NCBI GenBank assembly: GCA_964422725.1
Contig: CAYRCC010000039.1
Location: 1 to 19,269 of the forward strand
Length of the DNA stretch: 19,269 nt
Reading direction: 5' to 3'
Source of the DNA: CAKSNH01 sp964422725
GTDB lineage: Bacteria > Bacillota > Clostridia > UBA1381
Below are positions 1-7,867 of the stretch, piece after piece. How positions within the stretch are numbered: the first letter of the stretch is position 1; each line of letters starts with the position of its first letter. The notes below the pieces were generated by a model. It saw only the letters and a list, made by a program, of their open reading frames with translations. It was not told the origin of the DNA and searched no databases. The position numbers and the translations under genes were made by a program.

Positions 1-55
1 ATCAGAGTTTTCAATGTGAGTCATCTTTTTTGGTCATTTTACTTTACAACTTTCC
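1..55. repeat. Left copy of terminal inverted repeat (probable IS end)
   Basis: Bases 1-55 are the reverse complement of 19213-19267 with a single mismatch (C at 41-43 region versus T in the other copy). The match stops abruptly at base 55; after it comes cas9 sequence on this side and carB downstream sequence on the other. A shared sequence with sharp edges next to unrelated DNA is what two copies of an insertion-sequence end look like, and contigs often stop inside such repeats. The tip next to host DNA reads GGAAAGTTGTAAA. I could not assign an IS family. Confidence 0.8.
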
Positions 56-3000
56 AAAAAAAATACTATATTGGTGTAGATGTAGGAACGGATTCGGTCG
101 GATATGCTGTTGCATATGCCGATTATGCACTTGTAAAGCATAAGGGTGAGCCAATGTGGGGCAGTACTGTATTCGAGGAAGGGAACTTATGCGATGAAAG
201 GCGAGGATACAGGAGTGAACGGCGAAGATTAAACAGACGGCAGCAGCGAGTTCAGCTTATACAGGATATTTTTGCGAAAGAGATAAGTAAAGTTGATTCG
301 GATTTTTATTTAAGAATCAAACAAAGCAACTTGTTTCGTGAGGACAAGGATAATCCCGAAAGATACAACGTATTTTTTAATGATGAGGGGTATAACGATA
401 CTGATTACTATAAGGAATATCCGACCATACATCATTTGATATACGAGCTTATGAACAGTGATGAATATCACGACGTGAGGCTGGTTTATATTGCGTGTGC
501 ATGGTTGGTTGCACACAGAGGACATTTTTTGAGTGAAGTCAGCAAAGAAAATATTTCGGCTATACTTGAATTTGAACCGATATATGATGAATTTTGCCAA
601 TATTTTATTGAAAATGATATAGAATTGCCGTGGAAATGTGATTTTGAGGCTTTTTCGGCGGTTTTAAAGGAAAATATATCGGTTACGGCAAAAGACAAGG
701 CTTTTACGAAATTATTATTTGACGGTAAAAAGCCGAAAGATACAAAAGACGGTGATTATCCGTATAACCGTAGTTTAATTGTAAAGCTGTTGTCGGGCGG
801 AACGATTAAGCCGGCGGACTTGTTTTTCAATGAACAATATAAAGAGGTTAAATCAATTTCTTTGGGAATGAATGATGAGGATTTTGCGGCAGTTACAGCA
901 GAAATCGAGCCTGATGCGGAATTGATTTTATATTTGAAGTCAATGTATGATTGGGCGATTTTGAATAATGTATTAGACGGCGAGGAATGTATATCTTGTG
1001 CAAAGATAAAGGTTTACGAACAGCATAAACGGGATTTGTATGATTTAAAGGGTTTTGTAAAAAGAAATTGTTCGGACAAGTATAACGAGATTTTCAGAAC
1101 GGTATCGAAGAATACAAAGAATTATCCGACATACAGCGGACATACGAATAAAGGTATAAAAAATATAGATAGTGCCAAGAAAGAAGATTTTTACGATTTT
1201 TTGAAAAAAATCTTTAAGCAAGTGGAAATCGGGGAAGATGACCAAAAGTTTTTTGACGATATGATAAAAAGAATGGATTTAGGTACGTTTTTACCCAAAC
1301 AAGTCAACGGTGACAACAGAGTTATCCCGTATCAGCTGTATTGGCACGAATTAAACACACTGCTTACAAAAGCCGAAAAATATCTTCCGTTTATATCGGA
1401 AAGTGACAGTGACGGTATAACAAATAAGGAAAAAATATTGTCGGTTTTTGAGTATCGTATTCCGTATTTTGTCGGACCGCTTGTAAGCAAGGAAAAGTCG
1501 GACTTTGCGTGGATGAAACGCAGGGCGGACGGAATGATATATCCGTGGAACATTAAAGATAAAGTTGATTTTGATGCAAGCGAACAGGAATTTATAAATC
1601 GTATGACAAATAAGTGCTCATATATCCCCGGCGAAGATGTACTTGCCAAAAACTCATTGTTGTACGTCAAATACGAAATTCTTAATACAATAAACAATAT
1701 AAAGATAAACGGACAGCCTGTTTCGATAGAAATAAAGCAAAGAATGTATGAAGAATTGATTTTGCAAAAAGCAAGAGTAAGTCCGAAAAAGATAAAAGAA
1801 TATCTTGTTACAGTCGGAGCTATGACGAAAAACGACGTTATGAGCGGAATAGATACGGAATTGTCCGTAGCTGTGAGTGCAAAGACGTATTTTGATTTTA
1901 AGAACCTGTTAAACAGCGGAATGTTGTCAGAGGAACAGGCAGAAGAAATAGTAAAGCACAGCACATATTCGGAAGATAAATCGAGATTCAGAAAATGGGT
2001 TGACCGAGAATTTGCGAATTTGCCCGAAAAAGAACGCAAATACATATACACAATGAAATATAAGGGTTTCGGAAGGTTATCGAAAAAACTGCTTTGCGGC
2101 ATTAACGGTGTATGCCGTGAAACCGGTGAAATAGGCACTATAATGGGATTTTTATGGAATACTAACGATAATCTTATGCAAATTTTGTCCGATAGATATA
2201 CTTTCTGTGAGGAAATAGAAAAAGTCAAGGATGAATATTATAATTTGCATAAATATTCAACAAATGAAATGCTTGATGAAATGTATATATCAAATTCGGT
2301 AAAACGTCCTATTTTCCGCACACTTGATATTGTAGACGATATAGTGAAAACAATGGGGTATGAGCCTGAAAAAATATTTGTGGAAATGGCGCGAGGGGCA
2401 AGCGAGGAACAGAAAAATAAACGCACCAAGAGCAGAAAACAGCAAATAGAGGATTTGTATTCCAAAATTGATACGGAGGACGTGCGGATTTTATCAAAAC
2501 AGCTTGATGAATTGGGAGCGGCGGCGGATAACAAGCTTCAAAGCGATGTGTTGTTTTTGTATTTTATGCAGCTTGGACGATGTATGTATTCGGGAGAAAA
2601 ATTGGATATTGATTTACTTAAAACCTCGACATATAATATTGACCATATATATCCGAGATGTTATGTAAAGGACGACAGCATTTTAAATAACAAGGTACTT
2701 GTGTTGTCGACTTATAATGGTGAAAAAGGCGACAATTATCCGATAAATCCGCAGTGGCAGAGCAATATGAGCGGATTTTGGAGTATGATGCATAAAAACG
2801 GATTTATCACAGATGAAAAGTACAAACGTCTTACGAGAAATACAGGTTTTACCGATGACGAAAAATATGGATTTATCAATCGTCAGCTGGTTGAAACACG
2901 TCAATCCACAAAGGCAATAAAAAATATTTTGCAAAATAAATATTCTTCGGAAATTGTGTGCGTGAAAGCCGGACTTGTATCGGATTTCAGACATCAGTAT

Positions 3001-4128
3001 GATATGCTAAAATCAAGAAGTGTGAACGATTTACACCACGCAAAGGACGCATATTTGAATATTGTTGCGGGAAATGTGTATAATGAGCGGTTTACAAAGA
3101 AATGGTTTAATATATCGGATAAATATAGTTTGAAAGTAGAAACAATATTCAAAAGTCCGCTGAAGATAAAAGATGAAGTTATTTGGAGCGGTGAGGAAAG
3201 TATTGCATTTGTAAAGAAAATTATGCGAAAAAATTGCATACATTTCACACGTTATGCGTTTTGCAGAAAAGGAGGTTTGTTTGACCGACAGCCGCTGAAA
3301 GCCGCTTTCGGACTAACACCGCTGAAAAAAGGTATGGACACCGAAAAGTACGGTGGTTACAACAAAACCACGGCAACGTATTTTATGCTTGCATTATATA
3401 CATACGGCAAGAAAAAAGAGCTTACATTTGTGCCTATTGAGCTTATGTATAGCAAAAAAATTGAGCAGAATGACGAGTTTGCAAGGCAGTATGTAACTGA
3501 TGCAATAAAGAGCATACATAATAACGATGTAAAAGAACTCTGGTTTCCGTTCGGTAAGCGAAAAATAAAAATTAATACTGTATTGTCACTTGACGGATAT
3601 AAAGTTGCAATAACGGGTAAGAGTAATGGCGGAAAAATAATTGGTGTTACATCATTGATTCCTTTTGTTGTACCTTACGAAACAGAGAAATACATAAAAT
3701 CGCTTGAACGATTTGTGCAGAAACGTCAAGTTAATCCTAATATTGTGATAAATGCAGAGTATGACGGTATATCGGAAGAAAAGAATATTGAGTTGTACAG
3801 ATTGTTTGCGGATAAGCTGTCGTCAAAGCCGTTTTCGATTATGCCAAATTGTCAGTATAAGGTTGTAGCAGACGGAGAGATGAAGTTTAGACAATTACCT
3901 TTGGACGAACAGGTATTAACACTTTTAAATATTTTGCTTTTGTTTAAAACGTGCAGAGCCGGAGGAGTGGATTTGACTGCGATTGGCGGTAAATCAAAAA
4001 CCGGTGCAATGACGTTAAGTGCCAACGTATCAAACTGGAAAAAATATTACAAAGATGTAAGAATAACAGATACTTCCGCATCGGGTTTACACACGAAAGA
4101 AAGTATAAATTTATTGGAGCTGTTATGA
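16..4128 (+). CDS. cas9: Type II-A CRISPR endonuclease Cas9 (native start missing)
   Basis: RNA-guided DNA endonuclease, the effector of the type II CRISPR system. With the GTG at 16 as residue 1, RuvC-I is YYIGVDVGTDSVGYAV with catalytic D22. An Arg-rich bridge helix follows at about residues 62-90. RuvC-II has E790 in VEMAR. The HNH motif DHIYP gives H877 with N901 at the spacing of SpCas9 N863. RuvC-III HHAKDAY gives H1008 and D1011. The C-terminus (SGLHTKESINLLEL) resembles the end of the SpCas9 PAM-interacting domain. No frameshift is visible in 1370 codons. The first 13 or so codons lie in the terminal repeat, and family members normally begin about where KKYYIG starts, so the true ATG has been lost or lies outside the window. 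GTG 16 is the only upstream in-frame start visible and no ribosome site precedes it. The stop overlaps cas1 by 4 bp. Confidence 0.95.
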   Translation: MSHLFWSFYFTTFQKKYYIGVDVGTDSVGYAVAYADYALVKHKGEPMWGSTVFEEGNLCDERRGYRSERRRLNRRQQRVQLIQDIFAKEISKVDSDFYLRIKQSNLFREDKDNPERYNVFFNDEGYNDTDYYKEYPTIHHLIYELMNSDEYHDVRLVYIACAWLVAHRGHFLSEVSKENISAILEFEPIYDEFCQYFIENDIELPWKCDFEAFSAVLKENISVTAKDKAFTKLLFDGKKPKDTKDGDYPYNRSLIVKLLSGGTIKPADLFFNEQYKEVKSISLGMNDEDFAAVTAEIEPDAELILYLKSMYDWAILNNVLDGEECISCAKIKVYEQHKRDLYDLKGFVKRNCSDKYNEIFRTVSKNTKNYPTYSGHTNKGIKNIDSAKKEDFYDFLKKIFKQVEIGEDDQKFFDDMIKRMDLGTFLPKQVNGDNRVIPYQLYWHELNTLLTKAEKYLPFISESDSDGITNKEKILSVFEYRIPYFVGPLVSKEKSDFAWMKRRADGMIYPWNIKDKVDFDASEQEFINRMTNKCSYIPGEDVLAKNSLLYVKYEILNTINNIKINGQPVSIEIKQRMYEELILQKARVSPKKIKEYLVTVGAMTKNDVMSGIDTELSVAVSAKTYFDFKNLLNSGMLSEEQAEEIVKHSTYSEDKSRFRKWVDREFANLPEKERKYIYTMKYKGFGRLSKKLLCGINGVCRETGEIGTIMGFLWNTNDNLMQILSDRYTFCEEIEKVKDEYYNLHKYSTNEMLDEMYISNSVKRPIFRTLDIVDDIVKTMGYEPEKIFVEMARGASEEQKNKRTKSRKQQIEDLYSKIDTEDVRILSKQLDELGAAADNKLQSDVLFLYFMQLGRCMYSGEKLDIDLLKTSTYNIDHIYPRCYVKDDSILNNKVLVLSTYNGEKGDNYPINPQWQSNMSGFWSMMHKNGFITDEKYKRLTRNTGFTDDEKYGFINRQLVETRQSTKAIKNILQNKYSSEIVCVKAGLVSDFRHQYDMLKSRSVNDLHHAKDAYLNIVAGNVYNERFTKKWFNISDKYSLKVETIFKSPLKIKDEVIWSGEESIAFVKKIMRKNCIHFTRYAFCRKGGLFDRQPLKAAFGLTPLKKGMDTEKYGGYNKTTATYFMLALYTYGKKKELTFVPIELMYSKKIEQNDEFARQYVTDAIKSIHNNDVKELWFPFGKRKIKINTVLSLDGYKVAITGKSNGGKIIGVTSLIPFVVPYETEKYIKSLERFVQKRQVNPNIVINAEYDGISEEKNIELYRLFADKLSSKPFSIMPNCQYKVVADGEMKFRQLPLDEQVLTLLNILLLFKTCRAGGVDLTAIGGKSKTGAMTLSANVSNWKKYYKDVRITDTSASGLHTKESINLLELL

Positions 4129-4994
4129 GTTGGAGAACGATTGTTATATCAAAAAGATGTAAGCTGGATTTGAAAATGGGGTATATGGTGGTGCGTGCGG
4201 AGGAAACAAAAAGGATTTTCCTTGATGAAATATCCGTACTTATCATTGAAAGTACAGCGGTATCATTGACAAGCAGTCTTTTGAAAGAGTTGTGCGCAAG
4301 AAAAATAAAGGTTATTTTCTGCGATGAAAAGCATAATCCCCATTCCGAGCTTGTACCGATTTACGGCTGTCACGACACTTCCAAAAAAATTCGTGAGCAA
4401 ATATGTTGGACAGATGACGAAAAAGCGGCTTTGTGGACCGCAATAGTTTCAAGAAAAATATATAATCAGGCAAATCTGCTGAAAGAAGCTGATTTGCCTG
4501 AACAGGCGGATATGCTTGTGAAATATATTGAGGAAATGGAAATAAACGATGTTACCAACAGAGAAGGGCACGCGGCAAAAGTGTATTTTAATGCATTATT
4601 CGGAACGGATTTTGTCAGGGATTTTGACTGTACGATAAACAGTGCATTGAATTACGGATATATGATTTTGATGTCTGTTTTTAATCGTGAAATAACGGCT
4701 AACGGTTATCTTACGCAGCTTGGATTGTTTCATAATAATATGTTTAACCGTTTTAATCTCAGCAGTGATTTAATGGAGCCGTTTAGAGGTGCGGTCGATA
4801 AGTATGTTTATTATGCGGAATATGAGAAGTTTGAAAAGGAGGAACGGTATGATATGCTTAATATTTTAAATAAAAGTTATATGATAGACGGATCCGAACA
4901 AACTTTATTAAATGCTGCAAAAATATATACCAGGAGTGTATTTTCGGCAATAGAAAATAATGATATATCCGAGTTGAAATTTATAGAGATATGA
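4125..4994 (+). CDS. cas1: CRISPR integrase Cas1 (type II-A)
   Basis: Metal-dependent integrase subunit that, with Cas2, inserts new spacers at the leader end of the array. The protein has 289 aa, the usual size for type II Cas1. The beta-sheet N-terminal domain (about 1-90) is followed by the helical catalytic domain. The expected metal ligands are visible: E147 in NREGHAAK, H203 in GLFHNN and E218 in DLMEPFR. The ATG overlaps the cas9 stop (ATGA), and the stop overlaps the cas2 start in the same way, which implies translational coupling in one operon. Nothing suggests truncation. Confidence 0.97.
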   Translation: MSWRTIVISKRCKLDLKMGYMVVRAEETKRIFLDEISVLIIESTAVSLTSSLLKELCARKIKVIFCDEKHNPHSELVPIYGCHDTSKKIREQICWTDDEKAALWTAIVSRKIYNQANLLKEADLPEQADMLVKYIEEMEINDVTNREGHAAKVYFNALFGTDFVRDFDCTINSALNYGYMILMSVFNREITANGYLTQLGLFHNNMFNRFNLSSDLMEPFRGAVDKYVYYAEYEKFEKEERYDMLNILNKSYMIDGSEQTLLNAAKIYTRSVFSAIENNDISELKFIEI

Positions 4995-5311
4995 GTTATA
5001 GATTTATGAGATTGATAGTGTTTTTTGATTTACCTACCCAAACAGCAACGGACAGACGTAATTATCGCACATTTCGTAAAATGCTTATAAAAAACGGATT
5101 TTTTATGATGCAAGAATCGGTATATTGCAGAATGGTACTGAATTCAAGCATAGAAAAATCAGTTGTGTCAATATTGAAAAGAAACAAACCGCCGTCGGGG
5201 TGCGTTCAGATTTTGTCGGTAACCGAGAAACAGTTTTCAAAGATGGAATATATAGTGGGTAAAAATAATACAGATGTGGTGGATAGTCCGGAAAGGCTGA
5301 TAATATTATGA
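4991..5311 (+). CDS. cas2: CRISPR adaptation protein Cas2
   Basis: Small ferredoxin-fold partner of Cas1 in the spacer-integration complex. It has 106 aa. The first strand RLIVFFDLP carries the conserved Asp (D13), followed by the family pattern of a basic helix (TATDRRNYRTFRKMLIKNGF) and the QESVYCRM strand. The start chosen overlaps the cas1 stop by 4 bp; a second Met at residue 6 is possible, but the coupled start fits the spacing used throughout this operon. The last codons overlap csn2. Confidence 0.95.
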   Translation: MSYRFMRLIVFFDLPTQTATDRRNYRTFRKMLIKNGFFMMQESVYCRMVLNSSIEKSVVSILKRNKPPSGCVQILSVTEKQFSKMEYIVGKNNTDVVDSPERLIIL

Positions 5312-5973
5312 GGTTTGTGTGTTCCTATTTTGATGAGGCAATATGTATTGGTGAGGGATATATTAATTCGATAGTTATTGAAAATCGGAATGTTTTTCGT
5401 GGACTTATTGAGGATATTTCAATACAGATTAACGGGCTGGAGGGTGACAGTGTGTTGTCGGAGGATAACACACTGTGCTCCTTTGCAAAAAAATGTGAGT
5501 TGATAACTGAATTTGCACCGTTTGACATTAATAAAAAAACTCTATTGAATAACATAGTGAATACTATGGAAAAAACAGCCGTAAATGAGCAGTTTTATAT
5601 TAAGACACAGGAACTGCTGGCTCAAATTGAAAATTATGTATATGAGTTGGCATTTGATAATTTGTATGATGTAGAATGTGAAAAAATCACAATGTCGGCT
5701 GTTTTGAAAGCAATAGGAATAGTGTGGAAAGATGATTATGTTAATATACTTGAAAAAATTATTGATTATATGGAGCTTGTTAATGACTTTAGTGCCGGAA
5801 AATTGTTTGTAACCGTAAATATGAGAAGTTACTTTTCCGATGATGAAATTAATGTATTTGCAAAAACTGTAATTGAGCATAATATTAAACTGCTTATGAT
5901 AGAAAATACAGAGTATGATATGTTTGAAAATGAAAAAAGATTGATAATAGATGAAGATATATGTATTTTTTGA
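5308..5973 (+). CDS. csn2: CRISPR adaptation protein Csn2
   Basis: Csn2 is the ring-forming, calcium-dependent dsDNA-end-binding protein that defines subtype II-A and is required for spacer acquisition. The 221-aa length matches the short Csn2a form (about 220 aa in Streptococcus pyogenes). It is acidic and shows the Csn2-like central helical region (about 80-160), then a strand-rich C-terminus with KLFVTVNMRSYFSDDE and KLLMIENTEYD. The assignment rests on size, position after cas2, direct coupling by ATGA and these motifs; sequence conservation in this family is low. It is the last cas gene before the leader and array. Confidence 0.9.
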   Translation: MRFVCSYFDEAICIGEGYINSIVIENRNVFRGLIEDISIQINGLEGDSVLSEDNTLCSFAKKCELITEFAPFDINKKTLLNNIVNTMEKTAVNEQFYIKTQELLAQIENYVYELAFDNLYDVECEKITMSAVLKAIGIVWKDDYVNILEKIIDYMELVNDFSAGKLFVTVNMRSYFSDDEINVFAKTVIEHNIKLLMIENTEYDMFENEKRLIIDEDICIF

Positions 5974-6002
5974 TTGATTAATGAATGAAAATATAGTATA
6001 AT
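5974..6002 (+). promoter_or_regulatory. Probable promoter in the CRISPR leader
   Basis: A TTGATT box (5974-5979) and a perfect TATAAT (5997-6002) are separated by 17 bp, directly after the csn2 stop. Transcription would begin near 6009, about 80 nt before the first repeat, and produce the pre-crRNA. This is inference from consensus match and position. Confidence 0.6.
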
Positions 6003-6090
6003 TATAGTAAGCCAGATGTTTGATTGCTTTTCTCATCAAATCTCTGCGGTTTGTAATGCCGTTTTTTCAAACGTTGGTTTGAAATTTGAG
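5974..6090 (+). other. CRISPR leader
   Basis: This 117-bp AT-rich non-coding stretch lies between the last cas gene and the first repeat, where the leader that directs spacer integration is expected in type II-A loci. Besides the promoter, it holds a hairpin TTTGAT/ATCAAA (about 6020-6043) and a small GCGG/CCG stem followed by six T residues near 6050-6066. The T-rich site could be a weak terminator for the cas operon. No tracrRNA anti-repeat was found here. Confidence 0.7.
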
Positions 6091-6390
6091 GTTTGAGAGT
6101 AGTGTTAAATCATAGAGTAGTCAAACTTAACCCCTGTATGATTATGTTAGGTATCAGTTTGAGAGTAGTGTTAAATCATAGAGTAGTCAAACTTATCCCT
6201 GCAAGAGTTGATGTATCTGTTGGTTTGAGAGTAGTGTTAAATCATAGAGTAGTCAAACAGCTGTAAACAAACGAACAAGGAAGCAGCTGTTTGAGAGTAG
6301 TGTTAAATCATAGAGTAGTCAAACCAGGTAAACAACGGTAACGCTATTGCACTGGTTTGAGAGTAGTGTTAAATCATAGAGTAGTCAAAC
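6091..6390 (+). CRISPR. Type II-A CRISPR array, 5 repeats and 4 spacers
   Basis: Five identical 36-bp repeats begin at 6091, 6157, 6223, 6289 and 6355. They start GTTTGAGAGTAGTG and end AGAGTAGTCAAAC, with complementary ends GTTTGA/TCAAAC as usual for type II-A. Four spacers, each exactly 30 bp, lie at 6127-6156, 6193-6222, 6259-6288 and 6325-6354. The orientation (leader beside csn2, GTTTGAGA at the 5' end) fits transcription on the + strand. All repeats are intact, including the leader-distal one, which is commonly degenerate in older arrays. The sequence after 6390 does not resume the repeat. Confidence 0.98.
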
Positions 6391-6394
6391 CGCC

Positions 6395-6417
6395 TTGGTG
6401 AGCCGTTACCTCACCAA
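6395..6417. other. Perfect hairpin just after the array
   Basis: TTGGTGAG (6395-6402) pairs with CTCACCAA (6410-6417) around a 7-nt loop, 4 bp after the last repeat. No T-run follows directly, so it is not a standard terminator, although it could protect or end the pre-crRNA. It may also lie inside a relic spacer (6391-6420) whose following repeat was lost. Confidence 0.5.
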
Positions 6418-6459
6418 CCAGCTTTCTGCCCCTTGAAAATTTTTAAGATTATATTACCA

Positions 6460-6488
6460 TTTTGGAGTTTACACAAAATTGGGGATAT
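6460..6488 (+). repeat. Left 29-bp inverted repeat, IS256-like terminus
   Basis: The core GGAGTTTACACAAAATT, pointing right, is a perfect 29-bp inverted match to 12706-12734, and the next five bases match at four positions. Sequences containing TTTACACAAAATT are typical of IS256/Mutator-family ends, and the other copy abuts an IS256-family transposase remnant. The GGGATATACCC continuation forms a short hairpin followed on the minus strand by TTTT, so it may also terminate the operon that ends at 6519. No target-site duplication is evident. Confidence 0.8.
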
Positions 6489-6518
6489 ACCCAACTGCAC
6501 TGATTTTATCGGTATTTG

Positions 6519-7052
6519 TTATTTAACATACTCCGTTTTTATACGATTTTCGGGAATGTCGCGAATTTCATATTTTTCATTTATTTTTCCCAGAGCTATT
6601 GCACAGCAAGGATGCATATTTTCGGCAACCTTTAGTTTTGATTTCAACTCTTCATTTGCACCCAGCACACTGACAGCACCCCAAATATGGCAAGCACCGA
6701 CACCAAGCTCGGTTGCCGCTAAAGCCATATTCTGCACGACAGTTGCCGCATTTGAGTAATTGACATTACTCATTGTACCTTCCCCTATAACGGATGACAC
6801 CAGAATTACGGTAGATGCACCGTAAAAAGGGTGCATATTGGGGTCGCCTACAGCATCCGCCATTGCCTTTTCCCATTGTGCAAGAACCACTTTATTCTCA
6901 ATTACCGTTAAACCTAAGGTGTCATACATAGCACGCCCGACAGGTGCGGCATATGCGGTTTTAAGTATTTCCTTTAGCTCATCTTCGGTGATTTTTTCAC
7001 CGCTAAAGTTTCTGATTGATTTTCTGCTGTAAATTGTTTCCAATGTATTCAT
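6519..7052 (-). CDS. Nitroreductase-family FMN oxidoreductase
   Basis: Cytoplasmic flavoprotein of the nitroreductase fold that passes electrons from NAD(P)H to nitro compounds, quinones or other acceptors; the substrate cannot be read from sequence. It has 177 aa, normal for the compact subfamily. The N-terminal RKSIRNF is the FMN-phosphate-binding signature. AAPVGRA forms the next FMN contact, and the C-terminal half has the pattern NAATVVQNMALAATELGVGACH. The ATG is preceded by GGAGGA at good spacing. It is the last gene of the seven-gene minus-strand operon; only 30 bp separate its stop from the inverted repeat at 6460-6488. Confidence 0.88.
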   Translation of the reverse strand: MNTLETIYSRKSIRNFSGEKITEDELKEILKTAYAAPVGRAMYDTLGLTVIENKVVLAQWEKAMADAVGDPNMHPFYGASTVILVSSVIGEGTMSNVNYSNAATVVQNMALAATELGVGACHIWGAVSVLGANEELKSKLKVAENMHPCCAIALGKINEKYEIRDIPENRIKTEYVK

Positions 7053-7113
7053 AATTGTTCCTCCAAATAATTCATTTTAACGGTTTTAAATATCACCGTT
7101 ATTAACTTGTATA

Positions 7114-7848
7114 TCAATAATTGTTTTTATTAACCGCAAGAAAACGCCTAAGCTGTTTTTTGTGACCGCAAAGCTTTTCGCGGCAACCGGCACACGAAAG
7201 ACATTCATTCGTTTTCTCCGAAAACCTTTCGGGGTGAATATATACCGTAATTTCCCAACGAACAAGAAGTATAATCGCAATGAATAAAATGATGATGGCA
7301 AATATATCCTTTATAAAAATCAACGGTGTAAACATCATTGCATAGTCCCAGTTGTAAATTCTACAACTTGTACAGCATTTGTTTTTCATAATCAAAGTTT
7401 GAAATGGGCAGAAAAACAAAATGCAAATCATATCGCAAACCGAAAAAGCAAGGCATATAAGCATCAAAATACCGTCATCAATAATGCTGAAACGATGTAA
7501 TCCACCGATTATACCGTTCAGCATAAGCCAAAGCACAGCCACAATCATTGCCGATTTGTTTTGTTTATTTTGTTCGTTTTTTTCTGCTTTGATTTTTGTG
7601 GGGCGAAAGTTGCGTTTAAACTGCTTTTGACACCCCATACTCTCCACTCTCGATGGAAAAAAGCGCAAAAACATTTCTATGACAAACACAAACCAAATAA
7701 AAATCAAAATAAAAGGTCTATGCTCCGAATTTATTATTAAACCGTTCGGCTCTCCCACTCTGCTTGCAACATACAAAATCATTGCGGCAACAAATAAGCA
7801 GGAACGGAATATTAACTTTATGTAATGTAGAATTGATATATGTGACAA
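7114..7848 (-). CDS. Cys-rich integral membrane protein, function unknown
   Basis: I do not recognise a characterised family. The 244-aa product has about five hydrophobic segments (near residues 12-30, 44-64, 100-118, 124-147 and 168-197). Between segments 3 and 4 from the end and in the C-terminal tail it carries cysteine clusters, NKCCTSCRIYNWD (about 155-167) and NECLSCAGCREKLCGHKK (about 214-231), which look like a zinc or iron-sulfur site on one face of the membrane. A basic Lys/Asn-rich loop lies at about 78-98. Translation probably starts at TTG (7846-7848), because GGAGGA sits 7 nt upstream and no in-frame ATG occurs before the first membrane segment. It follows the split-barrel gene by 19 bp. 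Its position beside flavin enzymes is compatible with a redox role, which is inference. Confidence 0.75.
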   Translation of the reverse strand: MSHISILHYIKLIFRSCLFVAAMILYVASRVGEPNGLIINSEHRPFILIFIWFVFVIEMFLRFFPSRVESMGCQKQFKRNFRPTKIKAEKNEQNKQNKSAMIVAVLWLMLNGIIGGLHRFSIIDDGILMLICLAFSVCDMICILFFCPFQTLIMKNKCCTSCRIYNWDYAMMFTPLIFIKDIFAIIILFIAIILLVRWEITVYIHPERFSEKTNECLSCAGCREKLCGHKKQLRRFLAVNKNNY

Positions 7849-7867
7849 TTGCTAATCCTCCGAAAAG

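Noticed and set aside
1332..2228. 298-codon open frame antisense to cas9
   Set aside because: It lies fully inside cas9, has no ribosome site and reads as low-complexity hydrophobic sequence; the cas9 frame carries all the family motifs.
5974..6090. Hairpins in the leader as a possible tracrRNA
   Set aside because: Neither stem contains a stretch complementary to the repeat, and the region ends at the first repeat without an anti-repeat. It fits a leader better.
6433..6759. Open frame on the + strand over the inverted repeat and nitroreductase end
   Set aside because: Its body is antisense to the nitroreductase and its start lies in non-coding DNA; no family resemblance.
7078..7100. TAACGG/CCGTTA hairpin between the membrane protein and nitroreductase genes as a terminator
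   Set aside because: The stem is only 6 bp with a long loop, no T-run follows on the minus strand, and the next gene continues with a strong ribosome site.
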